A stretch of 64,000 nucleotides of DNA from Endomicrobiaceae bacterium. GTDB taxonomy: Bacteria > Elusimicrobiota > Endomicrobiia > Endomicrobiales > Endomicrobiaceae. Within the stretch, counting starts at the first letter, position 1. Every line of letters begins with the position of its first letter. Below are positions 18,515 through 27,408 of the stretch, piece after piece. The DNA lies in NCBI GenBank assembly GCA_028711215.1, contig JAQTSO010000004.1, positions 16,333-80,332 of the forward strand. Reading direction: 5' to 3'. The notes under the pieces are model-generated. The model was not told where the DNA came from, searched no databases, and saw only the letters and a list, made by a program, of their open reading frames with translations. A program made the position numbers and the translations under genes.

Positions 18515-19180
18515 ATGATGAGTTTTTTGATAAAACACAAAGTAAAAATTTTTTTAATAACGATATTAGGTTTTTTTGCTGGTACCTTTGTTGGTTTTGG
18601 AAGTTATTTTTTTGGAGATAAAAACTATTTTGACACTGTTGCAGTTGTTAACGGATATAAAATACCGTACAAACTCTATTATGCTTTATATAATAATACA
18701 ATTGAAGTGCTCAGAAAATCAAATCCTGAAATCAATGATGATACTATGAAAAAAATACAATCAAATGTTGTTAATTCATTAATCCTCGATGAAATTTTGT
18801 GGCAACAGACAAAAAAATATGGAGTTTCTGTTTCAGAAAATGAACTTTTAATGGATATTCAAAATCATAAATATTTTCTTAACGATCAGGGAGTATTTGA
18901 CCCGAGATATTATTTTAATGTATTGAATAATTTAAAATTAACCCCGAAAGAATTTGAAAATATGAGAAAGAAACAAATCGCTGCAAATAAAATGAAAATT
19001 TTAATAGCTTCTGCAATTTCAGATATTAGTGAATCTGAATTGAAAAGCATGAAAACAATAAATCCGAATATAACCAAAGCTTATATGCTTCAACTAAGAA
19101 ACAATGAGATTTTAAATGATTGGTTTGATAAAATAAGAAAAGAAACTTCAATAAAAATCACTATGAGTGATAAAATATAG
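18515..19180 (+). CDS. SurA N-terminal-like membrane-anchored protein
   Basis: A 221-residue protein with one N-terminal transmembrane helix (about residues 10-32) and a helical periplasmic region resembling the chaperone domain of SurA/PpiD: VAVVNGYKIPYKLYYALYNN, then a SLILDEILWQQTKKYGVSVS segment and the FDPRYYFNVL motif. There is no rotamase (PpiC) domain, so it would act as a holdase or scaffold rather than an isomerase. GAGGA lies before the ATG at 18515, one base after the bactofilin stop. Its stop codon touches that of the convergent maf gene with no spacer. Role in the shape module is inferred. Confidence 0.72.
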   Translation: MMSFLIKHKVKIFLITILGFFAGTFVGFGSYFFGDKNYFDTVAVVNGYKIPYKLYYALYNNTIEVLRKSNPEINDDTMKKIQSNVVNSLILDEILWQQTKKYGVSVSENELLMDIQNHKYFLNDQGVFDPRYYFNVLNNLKLTPKEFENMRKKQIAANKMKILIASAISDISESELKSMKTINPNITKAYMLQLRNNEILNDWFDKIRKETSIKITMSDKI

Positions 19181-19744
19181 TTATTTCAGGTTAATTGAAA
19201 ACTTTTTTAATTCTTTTTTTAATTTGTTATAAGGCAGTCCAACTACAGTGAAATAATCTCCGTATATCTTTTTTACAAAACTGTCGTTTTTGTCTTGTAC
19301 GGCATAAGATCCGGCTTTATCCATATGTTTACCAATTAAATTATAAAGTTTTTCATCAGGTAATTTTTTCATTTTTACTTTTGCAACATCATAGAAAACA
19401 ATTGTTTTACTGTCACTTAAAATTACAACTCCCGTATAAACTTTATGTAAACTTCCGTTTAATTCTTTCAAAATTTCATCCGAATGTTTTTTGCTTTGGG
19501 GTTTGCCGATAATTTTTCCGTTTAAAACAACTATGGTATCTGCGGATATTATAATGCTGTCTTTAAATTTATCTTGCACATTTTTTGCTTTCTGCAATGC
19601 AATATCTTTTACTATGTCGGATGGTCTTTTATAATCCGTAATTTCCTCAATGTTACTTGGATATACTTTAAATTTTAATCCCCATTGTTTTAAAAGTTTA
19701 ATGCGTCTTTCTGAGGCGGATGCAAGTATAATTTTATTTGTCAT
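19181..19744 (-). CDS. maf: Maf-family nucleotide pyrophosphatase
   Basis: Hydrolyses non-canonical or excess nucleoside triphosphates (dTTP/UTP and modified bases) to monophosphate and pyrophosphate. The 187-residue sequence carries the N-terminal ILASASERRIKLL motif, the catalytic ISADTIVVLNGKIIGKP segment, the HKVYTGVVIL strand and KAGSYAVQD. Length is normal. The start overlaps the end of the DUF4321 gene by 11 bp, suggesting translational coupling. The convergent stop codons at 19178-19183 are adjacent. Confidence 0.93.
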   Translation of the reverse strand: MTNKIILASASERRIKLLKQWGLKFKVYPSNIEEITDYKRPSDIVKDIALQKAKNVQDKFKDSIIISADTIVVLNGKIIGKPQSKKHSDEILKELNGSLHKVYTGVVILSDSKTIVFYDVAKVKMKKLPDEKLYNLIGKHMDKAGSYAVQDKNDSFVKKIYGDYFTVVGLPYNKLKKELKKFSINLK

Positions 19745-20000
19745 ACATTTTCCTGAATATAAATGCAGACAAAATTATACCGACAAGAGACATTACGTTC
19801 AACTGAAGTACACAACCAAATGTAATTTGTACTATTCTTAAATCAAAAGTCGCCGGCATAAGTCCGGCAGATAAATCCTTTACAAACAAGTCCTTTATCG
19901 CTCCCGAAGGTAAAATTATCGAAATAAATTCACCAAGAAAAGAACCCAGCAAAGCACCAACAACTATTACAACAATTAACATTATCGGATTTTTTAACAT
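19734..20000 (-). CDS. Small membrane protein, DUF4321 family
   Basis: An 88-residue protein with two transmembrane helices (residues 5-27 and about 63-82) joined by a short loop. The pattern of a glycine-rich first helix (GALLGSFLGEF), then ATFDLRIVQITFG and LNVMSLVGIILS, matches DUF4321, a family often encoded next to maf. Function is not known. It overlaps maf by 11 bp and follows cutA by 4 bp. Confidence 0.72.
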   Translation of the reverse strand: MLKNPIMLIVVIVVGALLGSFLGEFISIILPSGAIKDLFVKDLSAGLMPATFDLRIVQITFGCVLQLNVMSLVGIILSAFIFRKMYDK

Positions 20001-20004
20001 AGAG

Positions 20005-20328
20005 TTATCTCCTTGAATTAACAGTATTAACTATCCATTTTAAATATTCAGAATTACCGTCTGATATATCAAACGATACAATCTCCGGAATTTCATACGG
20101 ATGACTTTTCTTTACAATCTTTACTATTTTTTTAAATTTATTTTTTATACTTTTAAATATTAACAACTGCTCTTTTGATTTACAAATTTTGCCCTTCCAC
20201 CAATAAACAGATTTTACCGCAGGAATCACATTCACACAAGAAACCAGCTTATTATCAAGCAATTGTTCAATAATAAGCCCGGATACTTTTTGGTTTGGAG
20301 TTGTAATTAATATTGTTATACATTTCAT
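20005..20328 (-). CDS. cutA: CutA-like protein (divalent-cation tolerance family)
   Basis: A trimeric cytoplasmic protein of the PII-like fold, 107 residues, complete. Family landmarks are ITILITTPNQ at the N-terminus, LVSCVNVIPAVKSVYWWKGK, and the SHPYEIPEIVSFDI motif. CutA is named for copper tolerance, but its physiological role is unsettled. It heads the cutA-DUF4321-maf run and is transcribed divergently from the riboflavin operon. Confidence 0.92.
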   Translation of the reverse strand: MKCITILITTPNQKVSGLIIEQLLDNKLVSCVNVIPAVKSVYWWKGKICKSKEQLLIFKSIKNKFKKIVKIVKKSHPYEIPEIVSFDISDGNSEYLKWIVNTVNSRR

Positions 20329-20372
20329 TTAAAGTGATTATACAATAATATTTAAAATATTTATACTTACCA

Positions 20373-20402
20373 TTGACTTATGAATTGCAAATTTGCTTAA
20401 AT
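20373..20402 (+). promoter_or_regulatory. Candidate promoter of the riboflavin operon
   Basis: TTGACT, 18 bases, TTAAAT, placed so that transcription would begin at about 20409, right at the first base pair of the FMN riboswitch. The -35 is five of six; the -10 is four of six. Confidence 0.55.
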
Positions 20403-20410
20403 AACACCAA

Positions 20411-20548
20411 GTTCTTCGGGGAAGGTGAAAATCCTTACCGGTAGTGATACTGGAAGCTTTCCAGTCAGCCTACGACTCCATCCGTAAAAAGGTGGATTGA
20501 ATCTGTGAAAATCAGATGCCGACGGTACAGTCCGGATGATAGAAGACA
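20411..20548 (+). ncRNA. FMN riboswitch (RFN element)
   Basis: The highly conserved RFN blocks are present in order: TTCGGGG, AGGTGAAAATCCTTACCGG, GGTAGTGA, the variable hairpin, AGCCTACGA, a second variable stem, TGAAAATCAGATGCCGACGG, and ACAGTCCGGATGATAGAAGA, which closes the P1 helix with TCTTC. It binds flavin mononucleotide in the nascent leader. With the intrinsic terminator 27 nt downstream it should switch off ribDEBAH when FMN is plentiful. Confidence 0.97.
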
Positions 20549-20574
20549 AAATTTATTTTATAATATTTTTATAT

Positions 20575-20608
20575 CCCCGAAGTTATGTTTTAACTTCGAG
20601 GTTTTTTT
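20575..20608 (+). terminator. Riboswitch-controlled intrinsic terminator
   Basis: An 11-position stem (20575-20585 with 20591-20601; one C/A mismatch) with loop TGTTT and a seven-T tail lies between the FMN aptamer and ribD. The 3' arm ends in GAGG, placed about ten bases before a TTG start codon at 20612, so the hairpin could also hide the ribosome-binding site. Confidence 0.88.
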
Positions 20609-20611
20609 ATT

Positions 20612-21697
20612 TTGAAAATATTTATGAATGATGAACATTTAATTAAAATGACATTTGATCTGGCTAAAAAAGGTTCAGGATTTGTATATCCAAATCCTAT
20701 GGTCGGTGCTGTTTTAGTAAAAAACAACAAAATAATAGCAACCGGATTTCATAAATTTTTCGGAGTCCTGCATGCAGAAGCAGAAGCAATAAAAATTGCC
20801 GGAAATAAAACAAAAGATGCCACGTTGTATATAAATTTGGAACCTTGCAACAATTGGGGTAAATGTCCGCCGTGTACTGATTTAATAATTAAATCGAAAA
20901 TAAAAAAAGTAGTTTGTTCTATGGAAGATCCTAATCCAAAAACTTGCGGTCAAGGATTGAAAAAATTAAGATTAAACGGTATTGAAGTAATCTGTGGTGT
21001 ATTGAAAAAACAGGCAACCCAATTAAACAAGCAATATATAAATCATATAAAAATTGTAAAACCTCATATAACAATAAAATCTGCAATGTCACTTGATGGC
21101 AAAATTGCAACAAAAACAGGTGATTCGAAATGGATAACCTGTCAAAAATCAAGAAATTTTGTTCATCACTTGAGAACGCAATATGATGCAATAATTGTCG
21201 GAACAAATACTGTCATAAAAGACAATCCTGAATTATCAAGCCACAACAAAGGGAAAAATCCTGTAAGGGTTATTTTTGACGAAAATTTATCAACACCAAA
21301 AAACTATAATATCTTAGACGGCAAAATACCAACAATAATATTTCATGAACATAACCTCAAAAAGATTCCTCAATATTTTATAAAAGACTGTATAAAATTA
21401 ATACCGATAAATTTTAAGTTAATCAAAAATGATTTTAATGTAGTCATTGACAAATTACATGATATGTCATTAAAAAGAATTTTAGTGGAAGGCGGCGGGC
21501 AATTGAATGCATCGGTACTGTCAACGGGAAAAGTTAATGATATGCTTATTTTTATAGCCCCGATATTAGTCGGCGGTAAAGATGCGGTAACAATTGTTGA
21601 GGGTAACGGAGCATCGCTAATTCGTAATTCTTTTAAGTTCAAAAAAATACAGATTAAAAAAACAGATAAAGATATTTTAATTAAAGGAACTTTTTAA
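20612..21697 (+). CDS. ribD: Riboflavin biosynthesis deaminase/reductase
   Basis: Bifunctional enzyme: deaminates the pyrimidine product of GTP cyclohydrolase II, then reduces its ribosyl side chain. The first 145 residues are a cytidine-deaminase-like domain with zinc ligands in HAEAEA and in EPCNNWGKCPPC; the usual form is EPCxHxGxTPPC, so the His is replaced by Asn here. The rest is the RibD_C NADPH reductase (SLDGKIATKTGDSKWIT, VEGGGQLNASVL). Two starts are possible: TTG at 20612, spaced ten bases from GAGG, or ATG at 20624 with no Shine-Dalgarno; homologues begin near the latter. Its stop overlaps the ribE start. Confidence 0.94.
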   Translation: MKIFMNDEHLIKMTFDLAKKGSGFVYPNPMVGAVLVKNNKIIATGFHKFFGVLHAEAEAIKIAGNKTKDATLYINLEPCNNWGKCPPCTDLIIKSKIKKVVCSMEDPNPKTCGQGLKKLRLNGIEVICGVLKKQATQLNKQYINHIKIVKPHITIKSAMSLDGKIATKTGDSKWITCQKSRNFVHHLRTQYDAIIVGTNTVIKDNPELSSHNKGKNPVRVIFDENLSTPKNYNILDGKIPTIIFHEHNLKKIPQYFIKDCIKLIPINFKLIKNDFNVVIDKLHDMSLKRILVEGGGQLNASVLSTGKVNDMLIFIAPILVGGKDAVTIVEGNGASLIRNSFKFKKIQIKKTDKDILIKGTF

Positions 21698-22314
21698 TGT
21701 TTACGGGCATAATAGAAGATATGGGTAAAATTGTTGAATTCTCAAAATCTGCACTGACAATTGAAACTAAACTAAATGATATTAAAATCGGCGACAGTAT
21801 TGCAGTTAACGGAGCATGTTTAACTGTTGTTAAAATAACAGGAAAAAACATTTCATTTGATTATAGTCCTACAACCAGTGATATAACAAATATATCATCT
21901 TTACAAAAAAATTCAATTGTAAATTTGGAAAGAGCCCTACAATTACAATCAAGAATGGGTGGACATATTGTATCGGGACATATTGATACAACAACAAAAA
22001 TAATAAATATAAAAAAATCAGATAATTTTTATATTATTGCATTTGCGGCAAATCAACAAATAGAAAAATACATTGTAAATAAGGGTTTTATTGCCATTGA
22101 CGGTATCAGTTTGACAATATCTGAGTGTAATAACAGTTTTTTTTCGGTTACTATGATACCGGAAACTTTCAATAAAACAATTTTTTATTCCAGAAAAACA
22201 GGTGATATTGTAAATATTGAACTGGATGTTTTAGCAAAATATATAGAAAAAATATTAAACAATAAAAATAAAGATATAACCATTGATTTATTAAAAGAAA
22301 ATGGATTTATTTAA
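21697..22314 (+). CDS. ribE: Riboflavin synthase, alpha chain
   Basis: Dismutates two molecules of 6,7-dimethyl-8-ribityllumazine to riboflavin. The 205-residue protein has the N-terminal MFTGIIED signature and two lumazine-binding barrels, with SIAVNGACLTV and GGHIVSGHIDTT in the first and FIAIDGISLTIS in the second, plus a C-terminal trimerisation helix. Start and ribD stop share one base (TAATG), implying coupled translation. Confidence 0.96.
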   Translation: MFTGIIEDMGKIVEFSKSALTIETKLNDIKIGDSIAVNGACLTVVKITGKNISFDYSPTTSDITNISSLQKNSIVNLERALQLQSRMGGHIVSGHIDTTTKIINIKKSDNFYIIAFAANQQIEKYIVNKGFIAIDGISLTISECNNSFFSVTMIPETFNKTIFYSRKTGDIVNIELDVLAKYIEKILNNKNKDITIDLLKENGFI

Positions 22315-22326
22315 GAGGAATTTGAT

Positions 22327-23583
22327 ATGACAACAACTAAGAAATTAAATTTTTCAACTATTAAAAGTGCCGTTAAAGATATTGCAACCGGCAAAATGAT
22401 TATCGTTGTAGATGACCCTAACAGAGAAAACGAAGGTGATTTAGTATGTTCGGCACAGAAAGTTACTCCCGAAATAATTAATTTTATGACAAAATTCGGA
22501 AGGGGTCTTGTTTGTGTTCCCGTTAAAGGAGAAAGGCTTGATAATCTTGAAATAAAAGTTGTGGAAAAAAAACACGGTGTCGTAATTAATGAAAAAATAA
22601 GCTGTGCTTTTACGGAATCAGTTGATTATAAAAAAGGAACAACTACCGGAATTTCTGCCTATGACAGAGCAAAAACAATAAGGGCACTTGCAGACAATAA
22701 AAGTTTACCTTCAGATTTTGAAAGACCGGGGCATATTTTTCCTTTAAGATATAAAGAAGGCGGGGTTTTGGTAAGGGCAGGGCATACCGAGGCTTCAGTT
22801 GATTTGGCTCTTCTTGCAGGGTTGGACGGTTCTGCTGTTATTTGTGAAATAATGAAAGATGACGGAACAATGGCAAGATTACATGACCTGTTTGCATTTG
22901 CAAAAAAATATAAATTAAAAATTATCACCGTTGAAGAACTGATCAAATACAGAAGAAAAAATGAAAAATTGGTAAAAGAAGTTGTAAGTGTAAAATTTCC
23001 GACCAAATACGGCAATTTTAATCTGTCACTTTTTGAGGATACAATAAAAAAAGAAACTCATTTGGCAATTATAAAAGGGAATGTCAGGAATAAAAAGAAT
23101 GTTCTTGTAAGAGTACATTCATCATGTGAAACAGGGGATATTTTTCACTCATTAAAATGTGATTGCGGAGAACAACTTGAACAAGCATTAACCATGATAG
23201 AAAAACAGGGTTGCGGGGTTGTTCTCTATATGCACCAGGAAGGAAGAGGGATAGGACTTGCAAATAAAATAAAAGCATATAAACTACAGGAAGAAGGTAT
23301 GGATACCGTTGAAGCAAATGTTGCTTTAGGTTTTGCGCCCGATCTTAGAGATTACGGAGTAGGAGCACAAATTTTATGCGAACTCGGGATATCAAGTATA
23401 AAATTAATGACAAATAATCCCAGAAAAATTATCGGATTAAATGGATACGGGCTGAAAATTACAGGCCGAGTTCCTATAGAAGTTCCTTCAAATAAAATAA
23501 ATAAAAAATATTTAAAAACAAAAAAAGACAAGATGGGACATATTTTAAAAGAATTTAAAGGAGATAAAAATGAAAACTATTAG
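22327..23583 (+). CDS. ribBA: Bifunctional 3,4-DHBP synthase / GTP cyclohydrolase II
   Basis: Makes both precursors of riboflavin. Residues 1-210 are the DHBP synthase domain ([15 protein letters not shown], and RPGHIFPL with the catalytic His, then [10 protein letters not shown]). Residues 215-400 are GTP cyclohydrolase II, with zinc cysteines in [20 protein letters not shown], the [17 protein letters not shown] motif, and TNNPRKI. Both halves look complete. AGAGGAATTTGAT precedes the ATG. It overlaps ribH by 14 bp. Confidence 0.97.
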   Translation: MTTTKKLNFSTIKSAVKDIATGKMIIVVDDPNRENEGDLVCSAQKVTPEIINFMTKFGRGLVCVPVKGERLDNLEIKVVEKKHGVVINEKISCAFTESVDYKKGTTTGISAYDRAKTIRALADNKSLPSDFERPGHIFPLRYKEGGVLVRAGHTEASVDLALLAGLDGSAVICEIMKDDGTMARLHDLFAFAKKYKLKIITVEELIKYRRKNEKLVKEVVSVKFPTKYGNFNLSLFEDTIKKETHLAIIKGNVRNKKNVLVRVHSSCETGDIFHSLKCDCGEQLEQALTMIEKQGCGVVLYMHQEGRGIGLANKIKAYKLQEEGMDTVEANVALGFAPDLRDYGVGAQILCELGISSIKLMTNNPRKIIGLNGYGLKITGRVPIEVPSNKINKKYLKTKKDKMGHILKEFKGDKNENY

Positions 23584-24031
23584 TGGTCAGTTAAGTTCAA
23601 CAGGTAAGAAATTTGCAGTTGTAGTTTCAAGATTTAATGAATTTATTACAAACAAATTAGCATCAGGTTCTGTTGATATGTTGGTCAGACACGGTGCAAA
23701 AGAAGATGATATTACAACAGTTTGGGTACCGGGTGCTTTTGAAATTTCAACAGTAGCAAAAAAATTAGCAGATTCATCAAAATATGATGCAGTTATTTGT
23801 TTAGGCTGTGTTATCAGAGGTTCAACACCGCATTTTGATTATGTTTCTGCAGAAGTTTCAAAAGGTATTGCAACGGTCGGATTATCAAGCAAAATTCCTG
23901 TAATATTCGGTGTTTTAACAACTGATACGATAGAACAGGCTATTGAAAGAGCCGGAACAAAAGCAGGCAACAAAGGCAGTGATGCCGCTTTGACAGCAAT
24001 AGAAATGGTAAGTTTGTATTCTCAGATATAA
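23570..24031 (+). CDS. ribH: 6,7-dimethyl-8-ribityllumazine synthase
   Basis: Condenses the RibD product with 3,4-dihydroxybutanone phosphate and typically assembles as pentamers or 60-mers. The 153-residue sequence has [14 protein letters not shown], the [15 protein letters not shown] motif, [16 protein letters not shown] with the catalytic His, and [22 protein letters not shown] lies inside the end of ribBA, seven bases before its ATG. It completes the riboflavin operon. Confidence 0.98.
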   Translation: MKTISGQLSSTGKKFAVVVSRFNEFITNKLASGSVDMLVRHGAKEDDITTVWVPGAFEISTVAKKLADSSKYDAVICLGCVIRGSTPHFDYVSAEVSKGIATVGLSSKIPVIFGVLTTDTIEQAIERAGTKAGNKGSDAALTAIEMVSLYSQI

Positions 24032-24055
24032 TAAGTTTATATACTGATTATTTTT

Positions 24056-25810
24056 ATGAAAAGAATATTTATAATTTTTACAATTCTTTTATTATTTACA
24101 GTTTTAAAAGCCGAGGAAAAAATTACTGATTTTAACGTTATACTTACGTTAAATACTGATGCATCTGCGACAGTAACAGAAAACATAACGGTAAATGCAG
24201 AAAACAAATCAATTAAAAGAGGAATTTACAGAACTATCCCTTTTGACAGAAACGAAAAAATAACCGTTATAAATTTATTTATGGACGGTCAGCCTCATCC
24301 TTATTTCATACAAAAACGCAGTGGTATTTTAACTGTGAATTTCGGCAATGACAATTTTATTTCTCAAGGCCTACATAAATATTCGCTAACTTACAAATTT
24401 GAAAACGCTGTAAATTTTTTTAAAGAATATGATGAAATTTACTGGAATGTAACAGGAAACAAATGGTCTTTTAAAATTGAAAAAGCTTCTTTTGAACTTA
24501 TTCTTCCACAAGATGCCCTTCCTTTGAAAGATAAAATTTCTTTATACACCGGTCGATACGGTTCAAAAGAACACAATGCAAAACAAACGGCAGATTTATG
24601 TTTTGAAACAACAAAAATACTTGAGATAAACGAAGGTTTTTCTGTAGCCGTTCCTTTTTTAAAAAATGCCGTAATAAAACATTCATTCTTTGATAAAAAT
24701 AAAACAAATATAGTCATAGTGATTATATTAATAATACTACCATTCATATACTCAAAGATAATAAAAAGATTTTATATCGGCTCTGATATGAAGGACCGCA
24801 TAATTCTACGCAATTTTACTCCGCCTGCGAATATTTCTCCTGCTTTTGCAGGATATGTAGCAAGTATGAATGCAGGTACGGCTTTTACAACCGTTATTGT
24901 ATCTCTTGCATTAAAAGGTATAATAGAAATAGAATATGATTCTTTACAGTCTGCTTACGTTTTAAAAAACAAGTTAAATACAATCGCACCTGAATTATCT
25001 GATGAAGAAAATGCAGCTTATAGAACTCTTTTTCCTGTGGATTCTTCTTCGCATGTTGTCTTATCCGGCTATGTTAAGAAAATAGCCGAAGCAAGAAAAA
25101 ATCTTATCTCATCTCTTAAAACACAGGAAAGCGGAAATTATTTCAAAAAGAATATCTTGTGGTCTCTGCCATTGTGTTTGTTTATATTATTTTTAGCTGC
25201 ATACGGACAGATTTCAGGACTCATAATATTTGCGGCTTTATTTTTTGCGATAATATTTACAAAAGAAGATTCAATCCCGTGGTTTTTAACTTTTTTTGTG
25301 GCTTTTACACTGAGCATTATAAATGGAAATGTTCCGTTTTTTTTCTCTGACAGTTTTTTTATCTTCACAATAGGATTTATTTGTCTTGTAATTATAAGTA
25401 TTTTAATTACAAAAAGTTTCAGAAGATATACTGAAAAAGGGCGTTTTCTCATGGATGAAATTGACGGATTCAAACAGTATATTAAATCTGTTGAAGAATA
25501 TAGAGTTGAATTATCGGATCCCACAAATGCACAAAAAATATTCTGTGATTACCTGCCTTTTGCGATTGCTTTCAAAATGGATAATAAATGGATAAATTCA
25601 TTCGGTAAAATACTTGACAAAACAATGATTGACGAAGCATTGAAAACAAGAGGAATTCATACACATCAAGGAATATTTTTTGCAAACGGTATAAGCAATT
25701 TTACAAATGCTTTAAATGCTTCATCTTCGGCAAAAAGAAGCGGAAGCGGAGGAGGCGGTTTTTCAGGTGGCGGCAGAGGCGGTGGCGGCGGCGGCGGCGG
25801 TGGCAGATAA
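24056..25810 (+). CDS. DUF2207 membrane protein with glycine-rich tail
   Basis: A 584-residue protein: signal peptide (to about residue 19, VLKAEE), an extracytoplasmic beta-rich DUF2207 domain with the DFNVILTLNTDASATVTENI start and KRGIYRTIPF motif, a transmembrane helix near residue 222, a cytoplasmic helical part, further membrane helices around residues 368-465, and a tail of almost pure glycine with a few Ser and Arg. This is the normal DUF2207 architecture. Function is not established. The convergent neighbours are lemA and htpX, a grouping seen in many bacteria, which suggests envelope quality control. It begins 24 bp after ribH without a terminator between. Confidence 0.87.
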   Translation: MKRIFIIFTILLLFTVLKAEEKITDFNVILTLNTDASATVTENITVNAENKSIKRGIYRTIPFDRNEKITVINLFMDGQPHPYFIQKRSGILTVNFGNDNFISQGLHKYSLTYKFENAVNFFKEYDEIYWNVTGNKWSFKIEKASFELILPQDALPLKDKISLYTGRYGSKEHNAKQTADLCFETTKILEINEGFSVAVPFLKNAVIKHSFFDKNKTNIVIVIILIILPFIYSKIIKRFYIGSDMKDRIILRNFTPPANISPAFAGYVASMNAGTAFTTVIVSLALKGIIEIEYDSLQSAYVLKNKLNTIAPELSDEENAAYRTLFPVDSSSHVVLSGYVKKIAEARKNLISSLKTQESGNYFKKNILWSLPLCLFILFLAAYGQISGLIIFAALFFAIIFTKEDSIPWFLTFFVAFTLSIINGNVPFFFSDSFFIFTIGFICLVIISILITKSFRRYTEKGRFLMDEIDGFKQYIKSVEEYRVELSDPTNAQKIFCDYLPFAIAFKMDNKWINSFGKILDKTMIDEALKTRGIHTHQGIFFANGISNFTNALNASSSAKRSGSGGGGFSGGGRGGGGGGGGGR

Positions 25811-25813
25811 GTA

Positions 25814-26794
25814 CTAATCTGTTGAAATACCGTCCATTTGCTCTAAAGCTTTTATTCTATCTTCAACCGGCGGATGTGTGGAAAATAATCCGTGAAGCGA
25901 ATCAAAAATATTAATTCCCTCTTTTAAAGGACTTTCAATACACATTGCAGACATTATTTCTTTTCCGTCAAACGAATCAACTCTTGGGTTAGAACTTATT
26001 TTCTTTAAGGCGGAAATCAACCCTTGGGGATTTCTGGTTATAAGAGCCGCAGTGGCATCAGCCTGATATTCTCTTCTTCTTGATACTGCAAGTCTGATTA
26101 TAGGGGCAATTAATGTCCCGTAAATATATAGAATAAGACCGACAATAAGAAATATTAAGGCTCCTTTATTTCTTCCTCCCCTGCCCCTAAAAGAAACTCT
26201 CATTAATAAACTGCCTGCCAATGTAAAAAAACCTATGACTAAAATTATAATCATCATAAGCTTTGTATCGCTATTTCCTATATGAGACATTTCATGAGCT
26301 ATAACACCTTCAAGTTCAGATTTTTCCAATTTTCCAATAATACCGGTTGTTAATACCACATAAGCATTTTCAGGATTTCGTCCTGTGGCAAAAGCATTTA
26401 ATGCAGGTGTATCCATAATGTAAACTTGTGGCATGGGAAGTCCGGCAGTTATTGCTATATTTTCAACTAACCTTATAATTTCCTTGTCAGTTTCCCGGTT
26501 GGCTTGCCTTGAATTTACGGATGATAATATAAAATTATGTCCGGAATAAAACGAAATCAAAGTCCATAGTGACGATAATATTATAATACCGGCAAAAATA
26601 TATAAAAAATAAATGTTTATATTCTGCAAAACTGAAACAGCCGATATTTGATTTTGCGGCTGGTTACTGTTATAAATATATAAAAAACCAAATAAAGAAA
26701 CGTAAGTCATAATAGCAAGACTTACAGGAAAAAATGCTATTAAGAAAATGGTTTTTCTTTTGTTGCTGTCTATAAAATCATAGGTTGTTTTCAT
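25814..26794 (-). CDS. htpX: HtpX-like M48 membrane metalloprotease
   Basis: A zinc protease of the inner membrane that degrades misfolded membrane proteins. The 326 residues show two N-terminal membrane helices, the zinc-binding HEMSH motif in GVIAHEMSHIGNSD, two further helices, and the downstream SRRREYQADATAALIT segment with the third (Glu) ligand. The end STHPPVEDRIKALEQM is typical of the family. It lies 7 bp after lemA, and its stop is 3 bp from the stop of the convergent DUF2207 gene. Confidence 0.95.
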   Translation of the reverse strand: MKTTYDFIDSNKRKTIFLIAFFPVSLAIMTYVSLFGFLYIYNSNQPQNQISAVSVLQNINIYFLYIFAGIIILSSLWTLISFYSGHNFILSSVNSRQANRETDKEIIRLVENIAITAGLPMPQVYIMDTPALNAFATGRNPENAYVVLTTGIIGKLEKSELEGVIAHEMSHIGNSDTKLMMIIILVIGFFTLAGSLLMRVSFRGRGGRNKGALIFLIVGLILYIYGTLIAPIIRLAVSRRREYQADATAALITRNPQGLISALKKISSNPRVDSFDGKEIMSAMCIESPLKEGINIFDSLHGLFSTHPPVEDRIKALEQMDGISTD

Positions 26795-26801
26795 TTGTCA
26801 A

Positions 26802-27368
26802 TTAAAATGATATTTTTACGGGATTTTTTGCCGCCTGTTCATCTGCATCAAGTTCAAAAAATTTCTGTTTTTCAAAATTGAACATATTTGCAATTATATT
26901 GCTCGGAAAAAGCTCAATTTTTGTATTTAATGATAAAACATTTGCATTGTAAAATCTTCTGGATGCCTGAATTTTATTTTCAGTATCTACAAGTTCTCTT
27001 TGTAATTCTAAAAAATTCGCATTGGCTTTCAAATCCGGATAATTTTCACTTAAAGCAAATAATGATTTTAATGTACCGCTTAATATATTTTCTGACTTTG
27101 CCTGTTCTTCTATTGAACCTTTATTTGCAGACATTGCCATATTTCTTGCTTGAATAACAGCTTCCAACGTATTTCTTTCATGTGCCGCATAACCTTTAAC
27201 AATTTCTACCAGATTCGGTATTAAATCATATCTTCTTTTTAATAAAACTTCTATATCGCTCCAAGCCTCTTTTACTCTGTTTTTCAATACTATAAATCTG
27301 TTATATGTAGACCATAAAAACAAACCGACAACAACCAAAAGAAATACTATTACAGATAATGCAATCAT
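26802..27368 (-). CDS. lemA: LemA-family membrane protein
   Basis: A 189-residue protein with one N-terminal transmembrane helix (MIALSVIVFLLVVVGLFLW) and a long helical extracytoplasmic domain; the family motif is NRVKEAWSDIEVLLKRRYDL followed by IPNLVEIVKGYAAHE. The start at 27368 is preferred because GGGGGG precedes it; a longer frame to 27422 would overlap priA and adds no homology. LemA proteins are usually neighbours of HtpX-like proteases or DUF2207 proteins, as here. Molecular function is unclear. Confidence 0.93.
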   Translation of the reverse strand: MIALSVIVFLLVVVGLFLWSTYNRFIVLKNRVKEAWSDIEVLLKRRYDLIPNLVEIVKGYAAHERNTLEAVIQARNMAMSANKGSIEEQAKSENILSGTLKSLFALSENYPDLKANANFLELQRELVDTENKIQASRRFYNANVLSLNTKIELFPSNIIANMFNFEKQKFFELDADEQAAKNPVKISF

Positions 27369-27408
27369 TATTCCCCCCAACTGCTTAAATTTTTCAACTG
27401 TTATTTCA

